Made by a program: the position numbers and the translations under genes. Below are positions 17,668 to 27,284 of a DNA stretch of 64,000 nt, piece by piece. A model generated the notes under the pieces. The model ran no database searches. It saw only the letters and a list, made by a program, of their open reading frames with translations, and was not told the DNA's origin. This stretch comes from Alcanivorax sp. DP30. Lineage in GTDB: Bacteria; Pseudomonadota; Gammaproteobacteria; Pseudomonadales; Alcanivoracaceae. Position 1 is the first letter of the stretch; every line of letters starts with the position of its first letter. The stretch lies in NCBI RefSeq assembly GCF_009882945.1, contig NZ_WTUY01000002.1, forward strand, positions 64,927-128,926, in the 5' to 3' direction.

Positions 17668-18876
17668 ATGAAAACCCTGATTCGACTTTCCCTGATGGCT
17701 GGTGCGGTAGCACTGGCCGCTTGTGGTGGTGGGGGTGGCAGTTCCTCAGGTGGAAAAGCCCCTGAGGCTGACAAGCCGGTGGCCAAGAACTGCCAGATCA
17801 GTGAATCCAGTGATGTGAACTGGACGGCACTGGCCAGTGAGAACCTGACCAAGCTGTCGGACTACAACCTGTTCGCCAGCAGTTGTGATCCTACCCGCGA
17901 TGCCCATGGCGGCATGCCCTACGATTTGAATTCTCCGCTTTTTACTGATTACACCAGCAAATACCGTTTTGTGTTTATCCCGGACGGTGAAGCGGCCGCG
18001 TATCAGCAGAATGATGTTTTCGATTTCCCGGTAGGCACGGTCATCAGCAAGACATTTGCCATGCCTGCAGAAACCTCACACCGGGGCTATTCACCGGATG
18101 AGAGCGGCGAGCGTTTGCTGGAAACCCGCTTGTTGATCCATCGTGCAGACGGTTGGACCGCGCTTCCCTACAAGTGGAACGCAGACGGCACAGAAGCCAC
18201 TTATACCCCGCAGGGTGCCCAGTTGCCCATGTCGGTGGTACACAATGGCGCCCAGCAGAACTTCACCTATGTGGTACCGGACAAGGCACAGTGCAAGCAG
18301 TGCCACAGCTACGATAATGGGGATACCAATGTGTTCATTCCCATCGGTCCCAAGGCGCGCCATCTCAATGGCGATTTCGATTATGGCGAGGGCCCGGTCA
18401 ATCAGCTGACCCACTGGCAGTCTGAAGGCCTTCTGACGGGTTTGCCGCTGCTGGAAAATGTGGATCAGGTGCCGGTTTACAAGGATGCCGATGCCAGTCT
18501 GCTGGATGGCTATTCCGATCAGCAGCTGATGGATGCGGCCAAGGGCTACCTGGATGCCAACTGTTCCCACTGCCATGGTGTCGGGGGTACTGCGGCCTAT
18601 ACGGGCCTGCAGCTGGAATTCTGGCGCGCTTACAGCACCGAAAAAGAAAAACACGGTGTCTGCAAATCACCCATTGCCTATGACCAGGGTGAGATGAGCT
18701 ATGACGTGGTGCCCGGTGATGCTGCCAATTCCATCCTGCATTTCCGAATGAACACCACCAACAATCAGGACAGCATGCCGCGTCTGGGGCGAGGCTTGAT
18801 CCATCAGGAAGGGGTTGCCCTGATTGAGGCCTGGATCAACAGCCTGCCTGCTGAAGCTTGCTCGCCGGCATCTTGA
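17668..18876 (+). CDS. SO2930-family diheme cytochrome c lipoprotein, copy 1
   Basis: A 402-residue exported protein: signal peptide with lipobox (ALAAC) and a Gly/Ser linker. Two heme c sites are visible, CKQCH in the middle (near residue 210) and CSHCH at about residue 294, with a late region, HFRMNTTNNQDSMPRLGRG, that could supply an axial methionine. The opening block YNLFASSCDPTRDAHGGMPYDLNSPLFTDYTSKYRF is characteristic of the HNE_0200/SO2930 family (TIGR03806). Members pair with beta-helix proteins of the TIGR03805 type. Electron donor and acceptor are not known. The second copy follows after 7 bases. Confidence 0.87.
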   Translation: MKTLIRLSLMAGAVALAACGGGGGSSSGGKAPEADKPVAKNCQISESSDVNWTALASENLTKLSDYNLFASSCDPTRDAHGGMPYDLNSPLFTDYTSKYRFVFIPDGEAAAYQQNDVFDFPVGTVISKTFAMPAETSHRGYSPDESGERLLETRLLIHRADGWTALPYKWNADGTEATYTPQGAQLPMSVVHNGAQQNFTYVVPDKAQCKQCHSYDNGDTNVFIPIGPKARHLNGDFDYGEGPVNQLTHWQSEGLLTGLPLLENVDQVPVYKDADASLLDGYSDQQLMDAAKGYLDANCSHCHGVGGTAAYTGLQLEFWRAYSTEKEKHGVCKSPIAYDQGEMSYDVVPGDAANSILHFRMNTTNNQDSMPRLGRGLIHQEGVALIEAWINSLPAEACSPAS

Positions 18877-18883
18877 GGTGAGC

Positions 18884-20062
18884 ATGCGTCTGCTGGTTGG
18901 CGTGGCGGGGCTGCTGTTACTGGCTGCTTGCGGTGGTGGCGGCAGCAGCGGCACCTCTGGCAGCGCCAATGACGTGCCTGTTACTGAGCCGCCACCGGTA
19001 GAGGTGGACCCTCGTTGTCTGAGCGAGGAGTCCGGGCCTAACTGGCCGGCGCTGTTGGGTGTCAATTGCCCGTTGCTGTCTCACTACAACCTGTTTGCTG
19101 ATCAGCGAAATCCTCGTGTGACTGCCACTGGGTCGGGGTTACCGTTTGCCCCGGCCAGTGGTCTTTTTACTGATCATGCCAACAAGTACCGTTTCGTATT
19201 TCTACCGGAAGGCGCCAGCGCCACTTATCGTGACAACTATGGCCTGCAATTTCCCGTTGGCACTGTGCTGGTCAAGACCTTTGCGCTTCCTGTTACTCAA
19301 AGCGGAGCGGATGATCGGCTGATGGAAACCCGCCTGCTGATACACCGTGAAGACGGCTGGGTCGGTTTGCCGTTTGCATGGCGGGATGATGGTCAGGATG
19401 CCGAACTGGCCAGAATCGGCAAGGCTGTTCCGACCTATGTAATGGTGGAGGGGGTGCAGCAGGAGTTTACCTATCAGGTGCCGGATGTGCTGACCTGCAG
19501 AAAGTGTCATCAGGGCCGTACCGAGAATGAGGTGATGACGCCGTTGGGCACCACGGTAAGGCAGCTGAACCACACCTTGGACTATCCAGCAGGGAGCGAA
19601 AACCAGCTGGTGTACTGGCAACAGCAGGGGCTGCTTTCCGGCGTGCCGGACGCCAGCCTGTGGCCACGGGCGGTGAACTGGAAGGATGAATCAGAATCCC
19701 TGACGTTGCGCAGCAAATCCTATCTGGACAGCAACTGCAGTCACTGCCACAGCGACGTGGGCAGCGGTGCTTTATCCGGATTGCGCCTGGAATTCTGGCG
19801 CGACGAAACCCGCTATGAATATGGCATCTGTAATCCGGCCCAGGGCTACTACGGCGGTGAATACAGCCTCACGTATGACATCATCCCGGGGGATGCAGAG
19901 CATTCAGTGATGCCTTACCGGATGGGGTCCGAGCGTAGCACCCACAATGCCAAGGACATGATGCCGCCATTGGGGCGCAGTCTTGCTGATCATGATGCGG
20001 TTGCCATGATCCGCGAATGGATTAATGCCATGACTGCCGATCCTTGCCCTACCTTGAACTAA
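18884..20062 (+). CDS. SO2930-family diheme cytochrome c lipoprotein, copy 2
   Basis: A 392-residue paralogue of the preceding cytochrome, clearly similar throughout. The start is the ATG at 18884 with GAGGTGAG just upstream overlapping the previous stop; the resulting signal peptide ends in a lipobox (LLAAC) followed by a Gly/Ser run. Heme sites are CRKCH and CSHCH. Shared blocks include HYNLFADQ, GLFTDHANKYRF and KDMMPPLGRSL. Two diheme copies beside a single beta-helix partner is an unusual dosage for this gene pair; the tandem copies probably arose by duplication and may work as an electron relay, which is inference. Confidence 0.87.
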   Translation: MRLLVGVAGLLLLAACGGGGSSGTSGSANDVPVTEPPPVEVDPRCLSEESGPNWPALLGVNCPLLSHYNLFADQRNPRVTATGSGLPFAPASGLFTDHANKYRFVFLPEGASATYRDNYGLQFPVGTVLVKTFALPVTQSGADDRLMETRLLIHREDGWVGLPFAWRDDGQDAELARIGKAVPTYVMVEGVQQEFTYQVPDVLTCRKCHQGRTENEVMTPLGTTVRQLNHTLDYPAGSENQLVYWQQQGLLSGVPDASLWPRAVNWKDESESLTLRSKSYLDSNCSHCHSDVGSGALSGLRLEFWRDETRYEYGICNPAQGYYGGEYSLTYDIIPGDAEHSVMPYRMGSERSTHNAKDMMPPLGRSLADHDAVAMIREWINAMTADPCPTLN

Positions 20063-20224
20063 CGGAATATCGACTACAGCGTGCGCGGATGACACCCCGG
20101 GAAAGGATAGGGTGGTATTGGCGCATGGCTCCGGTATAGAGTGACTTCAAGGGGTTCTTTTAAGACTCCTTCAAGACCTGTCGCAGGTCGTGCGGCAGGT
20201 TGGGCACTGACGCCGGAGGAAAGG

Positions 20225-23200
20225 ATGCAGGACGACATCGCCCAACGCCAGACACTGATGCTGGCCCAGCTGGAACGCATGCTGGCCGCCCAGATCAAAG
20301 CCGAAGAACAGCCTCTGTTTCGCAGCTTTCTTGCCGGCTATTTCGAAATGGCCAGTCACGCTGCGCTGAGTGCTCGTACTCCTGAACACCTCTTTCGACT
20401 TGCCCGGGAACACTGGCTGCTTGCCTGGCAGCGGCACCAGGAACTGCTGATCGAAGTCTGTCCACCCGAGCGTCCCGGCGAACTGGCTTGCCTGCGTGCG
20501 GTCACCACCGATATACCTTTCCTGGTCGACTCGGTATCCATGGCAGTGCGGGATGCGGGGACTGCCATCGACTGGACTGTCCACCCGGTATTGCGGATTC
20601 GCCGTAACGAGAAGGGGGAGATTTCCCGTATTGACGGCGTGGGGGACGGTGATCATCCGGCAGAATCCCTGATTTACATGGAGTTCGAACCACTGGCCAG
20701 TGAAGCGGACTACCAGAGATTGCGCGAACAGCTGGAGTTGGTGCTGGGAGAGTTGCGTGTGGTGGTCAAGGACTTCCACGCCATGCTCGACAACCTGCGT
20801 GCCACCCAGCAGAACCTGTCCCAGGAGTATCCGGACCGGGATCAGGAAGAACTGGCAGAGGCCCGCGCCTTTATCGATTGGCTTCAGCAGGAACATTTTA
20901 CCTTTCTGGGATATGCCCGCTCCCATGCCCGTTCGGTGGGCGACGTGACCCAGGTGCAACTGGATAATGATGCCGGGCTGGGGTTGGCCCGTGCGGGCAG
21001 TCGCCACGCGGATGCTGATCAGTTCATCGCGCCCAACGAAGAAATGGCCAAGTACATTACCCATGGGCGTCTGGTGGTGGTGACCAAGGCCAACATGCGT
21101 TCCTCCATTCATCACCCCCACTACATGGATGTGATATCCATCAAGCGGCTGGCTGCTGATGGCAGCGTGGAGGGGACGGATCGCTATATCGGTCTTTTTT
21201 CACTGGATGCCTACATTAACCGGCCCAGGGATATCCCGCTGATTCGCCGCAAGGTCAATCATGTGCTGGAGCGCTCGCGGTTGCCGGAGCGCTCCCACTC
21301 TGGCAAGCATCTGCGCGACATTATTTACCAGCTCCCGCGCGATGAATTGTTCCAGTGCAGCGAGGACGAGCTGTTCCACATGTGCATGGGGATTCGGGCG
21401 CTGCGCGACCGTGACCACCTGCGCCTGTTCCTGCGCCGGGACCGCTACGGTCGCTTCTATTCCTGCATGGTTTACCTGAGCCGTGAGCAATTTTCCCGGG
21501 AGCTGCGTGACAGGGTGACGGACGAGTTGATGCGGTTGTGCAATGGCTTGTCCGTGGAGCGCAGTGTGGATTTTCTGCGTGAAGGGCTGGCACGTATTCA
21601 CTGCATTATTCGCATCCCGCAAGGTACCCAGCTCGGCATGAGCGAAGGGCAGGTGGAAGAGCGCTTGCTGGTAGTGACCCGGTCCTGGTCTGATCAACTG
21701 CGAGCGATCCTTCGTGAGGAAGGCGAAGAGGGAGCTGCGCTGGCCATGCGCTATGGCGATGCCTTTCCGGTGGGGTATCAGGAAAATACCTCGCCCATGG
21801 GGGCCGCAGCGGACATACACTATCTGGCTCAGTTGACTGCGAATCAGCCGGTGCTGCCGAGCTTGTCTGTCAGTGAAGATGATGCCGCGGCCTGTCCCAC
21901 CTATCTGCGTTTGTTCAGCCTCGGCAACCCGCTGGGGTTGTCCGACATTCTGCCCTTACTGGAAAACTTCGGGTTACGGGTTGTCAGTCAGGAGCCCACC
22001 CGGGTTTCCCTGCGCGATGGCCCGGATCAGTGGGTGCAGTCTTTTTCGATAAGGGTAAATGGCGATTGTGCATTGGGGCCGGTCCAGCAGAAGCGATTTT
22101 TTGAGGATGCCTTTCTTGCCTGCTGGCATGGACACACCGAGAACGACGGTCTGCACCGGCTGGTGTTACTGGCTGGCCTGAATGCGCGACAGGTTGTTTG
22201 CCTGCGTACCCTGACCCGCTATCTGGTGCAGACGGAATTACCTTTTTCCCAGAGTTACATGGAGCAGTTGCTGGCGGATCATGCTGTGATTGCCCGTTTG
22301 CTGGTGCAGTTGTTTGAAAACCGGTTTGATCCTTCATTGGATGATGCGCGGCGCCAGAAAGAGGGTGTGGCATTGGCGCAGGCACTGGATCATGAACTGG
22401 ATCAGGTTGCTTCACTGGATGGTGACCGGGTGCTGCGTGCCTTTCTGAGTGTGGTGCGTGCCGGGCTCAGAACCAACTTTTATCAGCAAGGGGCCGATGG
22501 CAAGGAAAAGCCCTACGTCAGCCTCAAGCTGGATCCCAAGCGAGTGGCCGAACTACCGCCACCCTTGCCCATGTATGAAGCTTTTGTCTATTCCCCGCAA
22601 ATGGAAGGTATTCATTTACGCGGCGGCCCGGTGGCCCGTGGTGGTTTGCGATGGTCCGATCGGCGCGAGGATTTTCGTACCGAGGTGCTGGGTCTAGTGA
22701 AGGCGCAAATGGTCAAGAACGCGATCATTGTGCCGGTGGGTGCCAAGGGGGGCTTTGTGGTGAAGCAGGGCAACCCGGCCAATCGTGAAGAATGGCAGCA
22801 ACAGGGCGTGGACTGTTACAAGCAGTTTATCCGCGGGTTGCTGGATATTACCGACAACCGTGAAGGCGATGAGGTAGTGCCGCCCCCGTCTGTGGTGCGC
22901 CACGACAGTGATGACCCCTACCTGGTGGTCGCAGCAGATAAGGGTACCGCTACCTTTTCCGATATCGCCAATGGCCTGGCAGATGAGTACGGTTTCTGGC
23001 TGGGGGATGCGTTTGCGTCGGGTGGTAGCGTGGGCTATGACCACAAGAAGATGGGCATCACTGCACGCGGCGCCTGGGAAAGTGTGAAGCGGCACTTCCG
23101 GGAAATGGGCAAGGATATCCAGACGCAGCCCTTCACTGTGGTGGGCGTCGGTGATATGGGGGGCGATGTGTTCGGGAATGGCATGCTGCTGTCCCGGCAA

Positions 23201-25024
23201 ATCCGTCTGGTAGCGGCGTTCAACCACATGCACATCTTTATTGATCCGAACCCGGATCCGGCGCGTACCTATACCGAGCGTCAGCGTCTGTTCAATACCA
23301 AAGGCGCTACCTGGGATGACTTTGATCGGGAATGTCTTTCCGAAGGCGCGGAGGTGTATTCCCGTTCAGCCAAAAATATCCGGTTGAGTCACCAGGCCTG
23401 TGAGGCGCTGGGTATTGAGCAAAACAGCCTGACCCCGGCGGAGTTGATCCAGGCCATTCTCAAGGCGCCGGTGGAGTTGTTATGGAATGGTGGTATTGGC
23501 ACCTATGTGAAGGGCAGCCATGAAAGTCATGCCCAAGTGGGTGATCGCGCCAACGATGCAATCCGTATTAATGGTCGCGAACTGCGCTGTCAGGTGGTGG
23601 GCGAGGGTGGCAACCTGGGGTTGACCCAGCTGGGGCGTGTCGAGTTTGCGCTCCATGACGGACACATCAACACCGATGCCATCGATAATTCCGGCGGCGT
23701 ACACAGCTCTGACCGGGAAGTGAATATCAAGATTCCGCTCAACCAGATGCTCAAGGCAGGAACCCTGAGCCACGAGGAGCGCGATCCCATGCTGGAAGCC
23801 ATGACCGACGATGTGGCTGAAGCTGTGTTGCGAGATAACTATGTGCAGAGTCTTGCGCTGAGTCTGCTGGAATACGATGCGGCCGGTCGGCTGGAGGAAC
23901 ATGCCAGCCACCTGCGGATGCTTGAGCGGCAGGGGGTTCTCACCCGGGCGGTGGAATATCTGCCTGATGATGAGAGCCTTACCGAGCGACGTACCCGTGG
24001 TATGGGCCTGACCCGGCCGGAATTGTCAGTGCTGCTGTCCTATACCAAGAATGCCCTGTTTGATGCGCTTTTGGCCTCTAACGTTCCGGATGATCCTTTC
24101 TTCGACCGGGATGTGCTGAATTATTTCCCTCCTGCGCTGGTGGAGCAGTATCGGGATGCGCTGCTCAATCACGGTCTGCGACGAGAGTTGATCGCTACTG
24201 TGCTGGCCAATGCAGTGGTCAATCGCATGGGGTTTGCATTCGTGCACCGTTTTGCCGATGAGCATGGTCTGTCGCTTCACCGTCTGGTGAAAGCCTATGC
24301 CATGGCCCATGCGGTGTTTGATGCGGATATCTACTGGCAGACCGTGGACCGGCTGGATGGGGTCGTCGACAGTCAGGTGCAGTTGCGGGTCTATGGCCGC
24401 GTGATCGGCTTGCTCAAGCATATGACTACCTGGTTGCTGTTCTACAAGTGGGGGCGACGCCCGGTGGCCGAAGCGGTGAGTCGTTTTCAAAGTGCCATCG
24501 TGGAACTGGAGCAATTGCTGCCCGATATTCTGCCAGGTGGATATCGTGAGGAGTGGCAGCAGGCCGTTGCCGGCATGGGAGAGGACGGCGTTCCGGAGAG
24601 AGAAGCCCGGGTGCTGGCCAATACCATGGTGCTGGGCAGCGGACCCGATATTGCCGAGTTGGCCTCCCAGGCACAGGTGCCACTGAAACTGGCGGCGGAA
24701 GTGTATTTTACTGTCGGAGACCGACTGAACATTCTCTGGTTACTGTCGGCGATCATAGAGCTGAAGGTGAACGGCAAGTGGCAGGCCCTGGCCCGGGCAA
24801 ACTTGCGTGAGGACTGCTACCGGCTGCATCGGCAGGTTGCCGCGCGGGTGCTTGAGCAGGAGGGTGACAGTGCCGAGCAGCGTTTTGATGTCTGGTTGGG
24901 CAAATCCAGCAACAAGATCGAATTCAGCATTCATCGCCTGCATAGCCTGCAGGCAGATAGCCATCATGATTTCATGACTCTTGCGGTGGGCGTCAGGGAG
25001 CTGCGCAAGTTACGGCTGCTGTAG
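20225..25024 (+). CDS. gdhB: NAD-specific glutamate dehydrogenase, large type
   Basis: A ~1,599-residue enzyme of the 180-kDa NAD-GDH class that converts glutamate to 2-oxoglutarate and ammonium, a catabolic role. The catalytic domain lies in the middle (GGPVARGGLRWSDRRED, with the KAQMVKNAIIVPVGAKGG active-site lysine segment, then VGVGDMGGDVFGNGML for NAD binding). The long N-terminal part carries ACT-like regulatory segments (CLRAVTTDIPFLVDS) and the C-terminal ~450 residues are the helical family extension. I place the start at the ATG at 20225, preceded by GGAGG; a GTG at 20141 would add 28 residues without a ribosome site. The symbol follows the Pseudomonas name. It stands alone as a transcript. 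Confidence 0.95.
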   Translation: MQDDIAQRQTLMLAQLERMLAAQIKAEEQPLFRSFLAGYFEMASHAALSARTPEHLFRLAREHWLLAWQRHQELLIEVCPPERPGELACLRAVTTDIPFLVDSVSMAVRDAGTAIDWTVHPVLRIRRNEKGEISRIDGVGDGDHPAESLIYMEFEPLASEADYQRLREQLELVLGELRVVVKDFHAMLDNLRATQQNLSQEYPDRDQEELAEARAFIDWLQQEHFTFLGYARSHARSVGDVTQVQLDNDAGLGLARAGSRHADADQFIAPNEEMAKYITHGRLVVVTKANMRSSIHHPHYMDVISIKRLAADGSVEGTDRYIGLFSLDAYINRPRDIPLIRRKVNHVLERSRLPERSHSGKHLRDIIYQLPRDELFQCSEDELFHMCMGIRALRDRDHLRLFLRRDRYGRFYSCMVYLSREQFSRELRDRVTDELMRLCNGLSVERSVDFLREGLARIHCIIRIPQGTQLGMSEGQVEERLLVVTRSWSDQLRAILREEGEEGAALAMRYGDAFPVGYQENTSPMGAAADIHYLAQLTANQPVLPSLSVSEDDAAACPTYLRLFSLGNPLGLSDILPLLENFGLRVVSQEPTRVSLRDGPDQWVQSFSIRVNGDCALGPVQQKRFFEDAFLACWHGHTENDGLHRLVLLAGLNARQVVCLRTLTRYLVQTELPFSQSYMEQLLADHAVIARLLVQLFENRFDPSLDDARRQKEGVALAQALDHELDQVASLDGDRVLRAFLSVVRAGLRTNFYQQGADGKEKPYVSLKLDPKRVAELPPPLPMYEAFVYSPQMEGIHLRGGPVARGGLRWSDRREDFRTEVLGLVKAQMVKNAIIVPVGAKGGFVVKQGNPANREEWQQQGVDCYKQFIRGLLDITDNREGDEVVPPPSVVRHDSDDPYLVVAADKGTATFSDIANGLADEYGFWLGDAFASGGSVGYDHKKMGITARGAWESVKRHFREMGKDIQTQPFTVVGVGDMGGDVFGNGMLLSRQIRLVAAFNHMHIFIDPNPDPARTYTERQRLFNTKGATWDDFDRECLSEGAEVYSRSAKNIRLSHQACEALGIEQNSLTPAELIQAILKAPVELLWNGGIGTYVKGSHESHAQVGDRANDAIRINGRELRCQVVGEGGNLGLTQLGRVEFALHDGHINTDAIDNSGGVHSSDREVNIKIPLNQMLKAGTLSHEERDPMLEAMTDDVAEAVLRDNYVQSLALSLLEYDAAGRLEEHASHLRMLERQGVLTRAVEYLPDDESLTERRTRGMGLTRPELSVLLSYTKNALFDALLASNVPDDPFFDRDVLNYFPPALVEQYRDALLNHGLRRELIATVLANAVVNRMGFAFVHRFADEHGLSLHRLVKAYAMAHAVFDADIYWQTVDRLDGVVDSQVQLRVYGRVIGLLKHMTTWLLFYKWGRRPVAEAVSRFQSAIVELEQLLPDILPGGYREEWQQAVAGMGEDGVPEREARVLANTMVLGSGPDIAELASQAQVPLKLAAEVYFTVGDRLNILWLLSAIIELKVNGKWQALARANLREDCYRLHRQVAARVLEQEGDSAEQRFDVWLGKSSNKIEFSIHRLHSLQADSHHDFMTLAVGVRELRKLRLL

Positions 25025-25250
25025 TTGAGGGTGGCCGGCGGTCGGGCCTGCACACTGGCGCAACTCTTTTGGCTTATCGCCAACGGGCGGGAACGTGGTG
25101 CCGAGGCTGAGCCTGGGTGCCAGCCGTTATTCACGGAAAGTCCACACGCCTTGAGTCAGTTCATCGGGCAAACCGTGTGCAGCAAGAAGCCGGTATCGCT
25201 CACTCGTGAATCGTGATGGGGTATGCCGGCAAAATCATTGAGTCCTGCCG

Positions 25251-25290
25251 CCTGTTGATATACTGTACGTAAAGACAGTATATCAACAGG
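25251..25290 (+). promoter_or_regulatory. LexA (SOS) box in a 16-base-arm palindrome
   Basis: TACTGT-N8-ACAGTA at 25261-25280 fits the gammaproteobacterial LexA consensus (CTG-N10-CAG). The symmetry is longer than a LexA site needs: arms 25251-25266 and 25275-25290 are perfect inverted copies of 16 bases around 8. The right end overlaps the AGGAG ribosome site (25288-25292) of the radical SAM gene by three bases, so if transcribed it could also mask translation. Confidence 0.85.
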
Positions 25291-25297
25291 AGTGGGT

Positions 25298-26338
25298 ATG
25301 CCTGCCGTAAACCGGGGAACGCTCAGTGACATGCCGGGCCGTTTCGTCATTTCGCACAGCGAGATGCATGAGAGTCCGACCAATCGTGCCACCCGATATC
25401 ACCGCGAATTGGCCAAAAGCATCATCATGACCAATCGCAGCCCTGATCTGCCTTTTTCCCAGAGCATCAATCCGTACCGCGGCTGCGAACATGGTTGTAT
25501 CTATTGTTATGCAAGGCCGAACCATGCCTATGTGGATCTGTCTCCGGGGCAGGACTTCGAAAGCGAAATCTTCTGCAAGGATAACGCCGCTGAAGTGTTG
25601 CGGGACAGCCTTCGCAAGCCCGGTTACCGTTGTCAGCCCATTGTACTGGGCACAGCCACGGACCCGTATCAACCGGTGGAGCGGGAGCGGCGATTGACCC
25701 GTGAGCTGCTTCAGGTGCTGGCGGATTGTCAGCATCCGTTCAGTCTGATCACCAAGAGCACCCTGGTATTACGTGATCTGGACCTGATCGCCCCCATGGC
25801 GCAGGCGGGTAGAGCCGCTGTGACGGTTTCAGTAACCACGCTGGATAACCGCTTGAAGGCACAACTGGAGCCCCGCGCCAGTGGTGGCAAGGAACGCTTG
25901 CGGGCCATTCGTGAGTTAAGCCGTGCAGGCGTGCCGGTGTCAGTACTGGTCGCCCCGGTTATTCCGTTTATCAATGATCATGAACTGGAAGACATCGTGG
26001 GGCAGGTTGCTCAGGCGGGTGCAGAGCATGCTGGCTATGTGGTACTGCGCCTGCCCCATGAAGTGGGCCCGCTGTGGCAGCAATGGCTGGAGGAGCATTA
26101 TCCGGATCGCGCCGAGAAGGTCATGTCGGTGATGCGAGACCTGCACGGTGGCGCCATTTATGACAGCCGTTGGCATAAGCGACAAAGCGGGCAGGGCGCG
26201 TGGTCGCATATTCTGCGCCAGCGATTCGAAAGCGCCTGCCGCCAGGCGGGGTTGTCTGCCCGTGAAGCCCTGGCACTGGATACCGAAGGGTTTAGACCTC
26301 CCGGGCCGCATGGGCAGTTGGCACTGTGGGACACCTGA
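25298..26338 (+). CDS. PA0069-type radical SAM protein, SOS-controlled
   Basis: A 346-residue radical SAM enzyme of the PA0069/Rv2578c group. The 4Fe-4S motif CEHGCIYC places cysteines at 63, 67 and 70; downstream PIVLGTATDPYQPVERERRLTR and LITKSTLVLRDLDLI are typical of the SplB-related branch. Start at the ATG at 25298, with AGGAG 5 bases upstream. The promoter region is a textbook LexA site, and I recall the Pseudomonas homologue as a damage-inducible gene, so a role in the response to DNA damage is likely. It differs from true spore photoproduct lyase in lineage, and the substrate is not established. Confidence 0.88.
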   Translation: MPAVNRGTLSDMPGRFVISHSEMHESPTNRATRYHRELAKSIIMTNRSPDLPFSQSINPYRGCEHGCIYCYARPNHAYVDLSPGQDFESEIFCKDNAAEVLRDSLRKPGYRCQPIVLGTATDPYQPVERERRLTRELLQVLADCQHPFSLITKSTLVLRDLDLIAPMAQAGRAAVTVSVTTLDNRLKAQLEPRASGGKERLRAIRELSRAGVPVSVLVAPVIPFINDHELEDIVGQVAQAGAEHAGYVVLRLPHEVGPLWQQWLEEHYPDRAEKVMSVMRDLHGGAIYDSRWHKRQSGQGAWSHILRQRFESACRQAGLSAREALALDTEGFRPPGPHGQLALWDT

Positions 26339-26475
26339 TCCAGCTGCGACCGCACAGGCGGGGGCGTCGGAGCGGGGCTCGAGCCTGAAGATCGTTACCG
26401 GTTTCTGCCGGCAACTGTCTGATTTTTGTGCCTGAAATTCGGGCGCTGGTCTAAACGGCATGGCTTTGCTATTTT

Positions 26476-26492
26476 AGTGACCCTTGGTCACT
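26476..26492 (+). promoter_or_regulatory. Probable TetR operator
   Basis: Perfect palindrome AGTGACC-CTT-GGTCACT between a TATTTT -10-like element (26470-26475) and the ribosome site of the SDR gene. Size and place suit the dimeric TetR-family regulator encoded two genes down in the same operon, i.e. autoregulation. Binding is inferred. Confidence 0.6.
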
Positions 26493-26507
26493 TATTAGGA
26501 GAAAGTC

Positions 26508-27284
26508 ATGGAAGCAGCATCCTTGCAAGCAGTTGTCGTCACTGGTGCCAGCGCTGGTATTGGTGAAGAGTTTGCCCGACAACTGGCCGTTGCCGGGCAT
26601 CATCTGGTGTTGGTGGCGCGACGTCTGGATCGTCTGGAGGCCCTGGCCGGTGAGCTGCAGTCCCGACATGGCATTCAGGTTGTCTGTATTGCTTCTGATC
26701 TGGCGAGGGCTGATGCTGCGGAACAACTGGTTGCGACGTTGCGGCAAAAGCAGGTGCAGGTAACCGGCCTGGTTAACAATGCGGGTTTTGGGGATAGAGG
26801 ATCGGTGGAATCTCTGGCTCTGCAGCGACAGCTGGACATGATTCAGGTGAATGTGACCTCGCTGGTAGATCTGACCTGGCGGTTGCTCCCCGGGTTGAAG
26901 AACGTGGCCAACAGTTTTGTTATCAACGTGGCATCAACCGCCGCCTTTCAGGCTGGCCCGAACATGGCGGTTTATTACGCGAGCAAGGCGTTCGTATTGT
27001 CTTTTTCCGAAGCCCTTCATGAAGAACTGAAAGGTGATGGTGTGGCCGTCAGCGCGCTGTGCCCGGGGGCAACGGATTCTGAATTTGCCAGCGAAGCGAA
27101 TATGACCGACACCCTGCTTTTCAAGGCTGGCACCATGACCACCGAAGCGGTTGTGCGAAAAGCACTGGCGGGGCGTCGCAACGCTATCGTCATTCCCGGA
27201 TTCAAGAATCTGCTGCTGGTCTGGCTTGGCAAGTTGTCCCCCCGTCTGGTCACACGGCGTCTGGCGGGGATGCTGCAGGCATGA
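26508..27284 (+). CDS. Classical SDR oxidoreductase
   Basis: A 258-residue short-chain dehydrogenase/reductase. The dinucleotide motif VTGASAGIG is at residues 9-17, NNAGFG follows near residue 90, and the catalytic Ser and YYASK (Tyr-x-x-x-Lys) are present around 145-163. The substitution pattern, including the LARRLDRLEALAGEL segment after the Rossmann beta2, is that of the DltE/YqjQ-like NADP group; the substrate is unknown, perhaps a fatty acyl-type ketone or aldehyde. AGGAGAAAG is the ribosome site. It opens an operon SDR-tetR-hydrolase, with 4-base ATGA overlaps, behind a palindromic operator. Confidence 0.88.
   Translation: MEAASLQAVVVTGASAGIGEEFARQLAVAGHHLVLVARRLDRLEALAGELQSRHGIQVVCIASDLARADAAEQLVATLRQKQVQVTGLVNNAGFGDRGSVESLALQRQLDMIQVNVTSLVDLTWRLLPGLKNVANSFVINVASTAAFQAGPNMAVYYASKAFVLSFSEALHEELKGDGVAVSALCPGATDSEFASEANMTDTLLFKAGTMTTEAVVRKALAGRRNAIVIPGFKNLLLVWLGKLSPRLVTRRLAGMLQA

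Noticed and set aside
25298-26338. Spore photoproduct lyase
   Set aside because: The cysteine motif and length are those of the PA0069 group; the genus does not sporulate.
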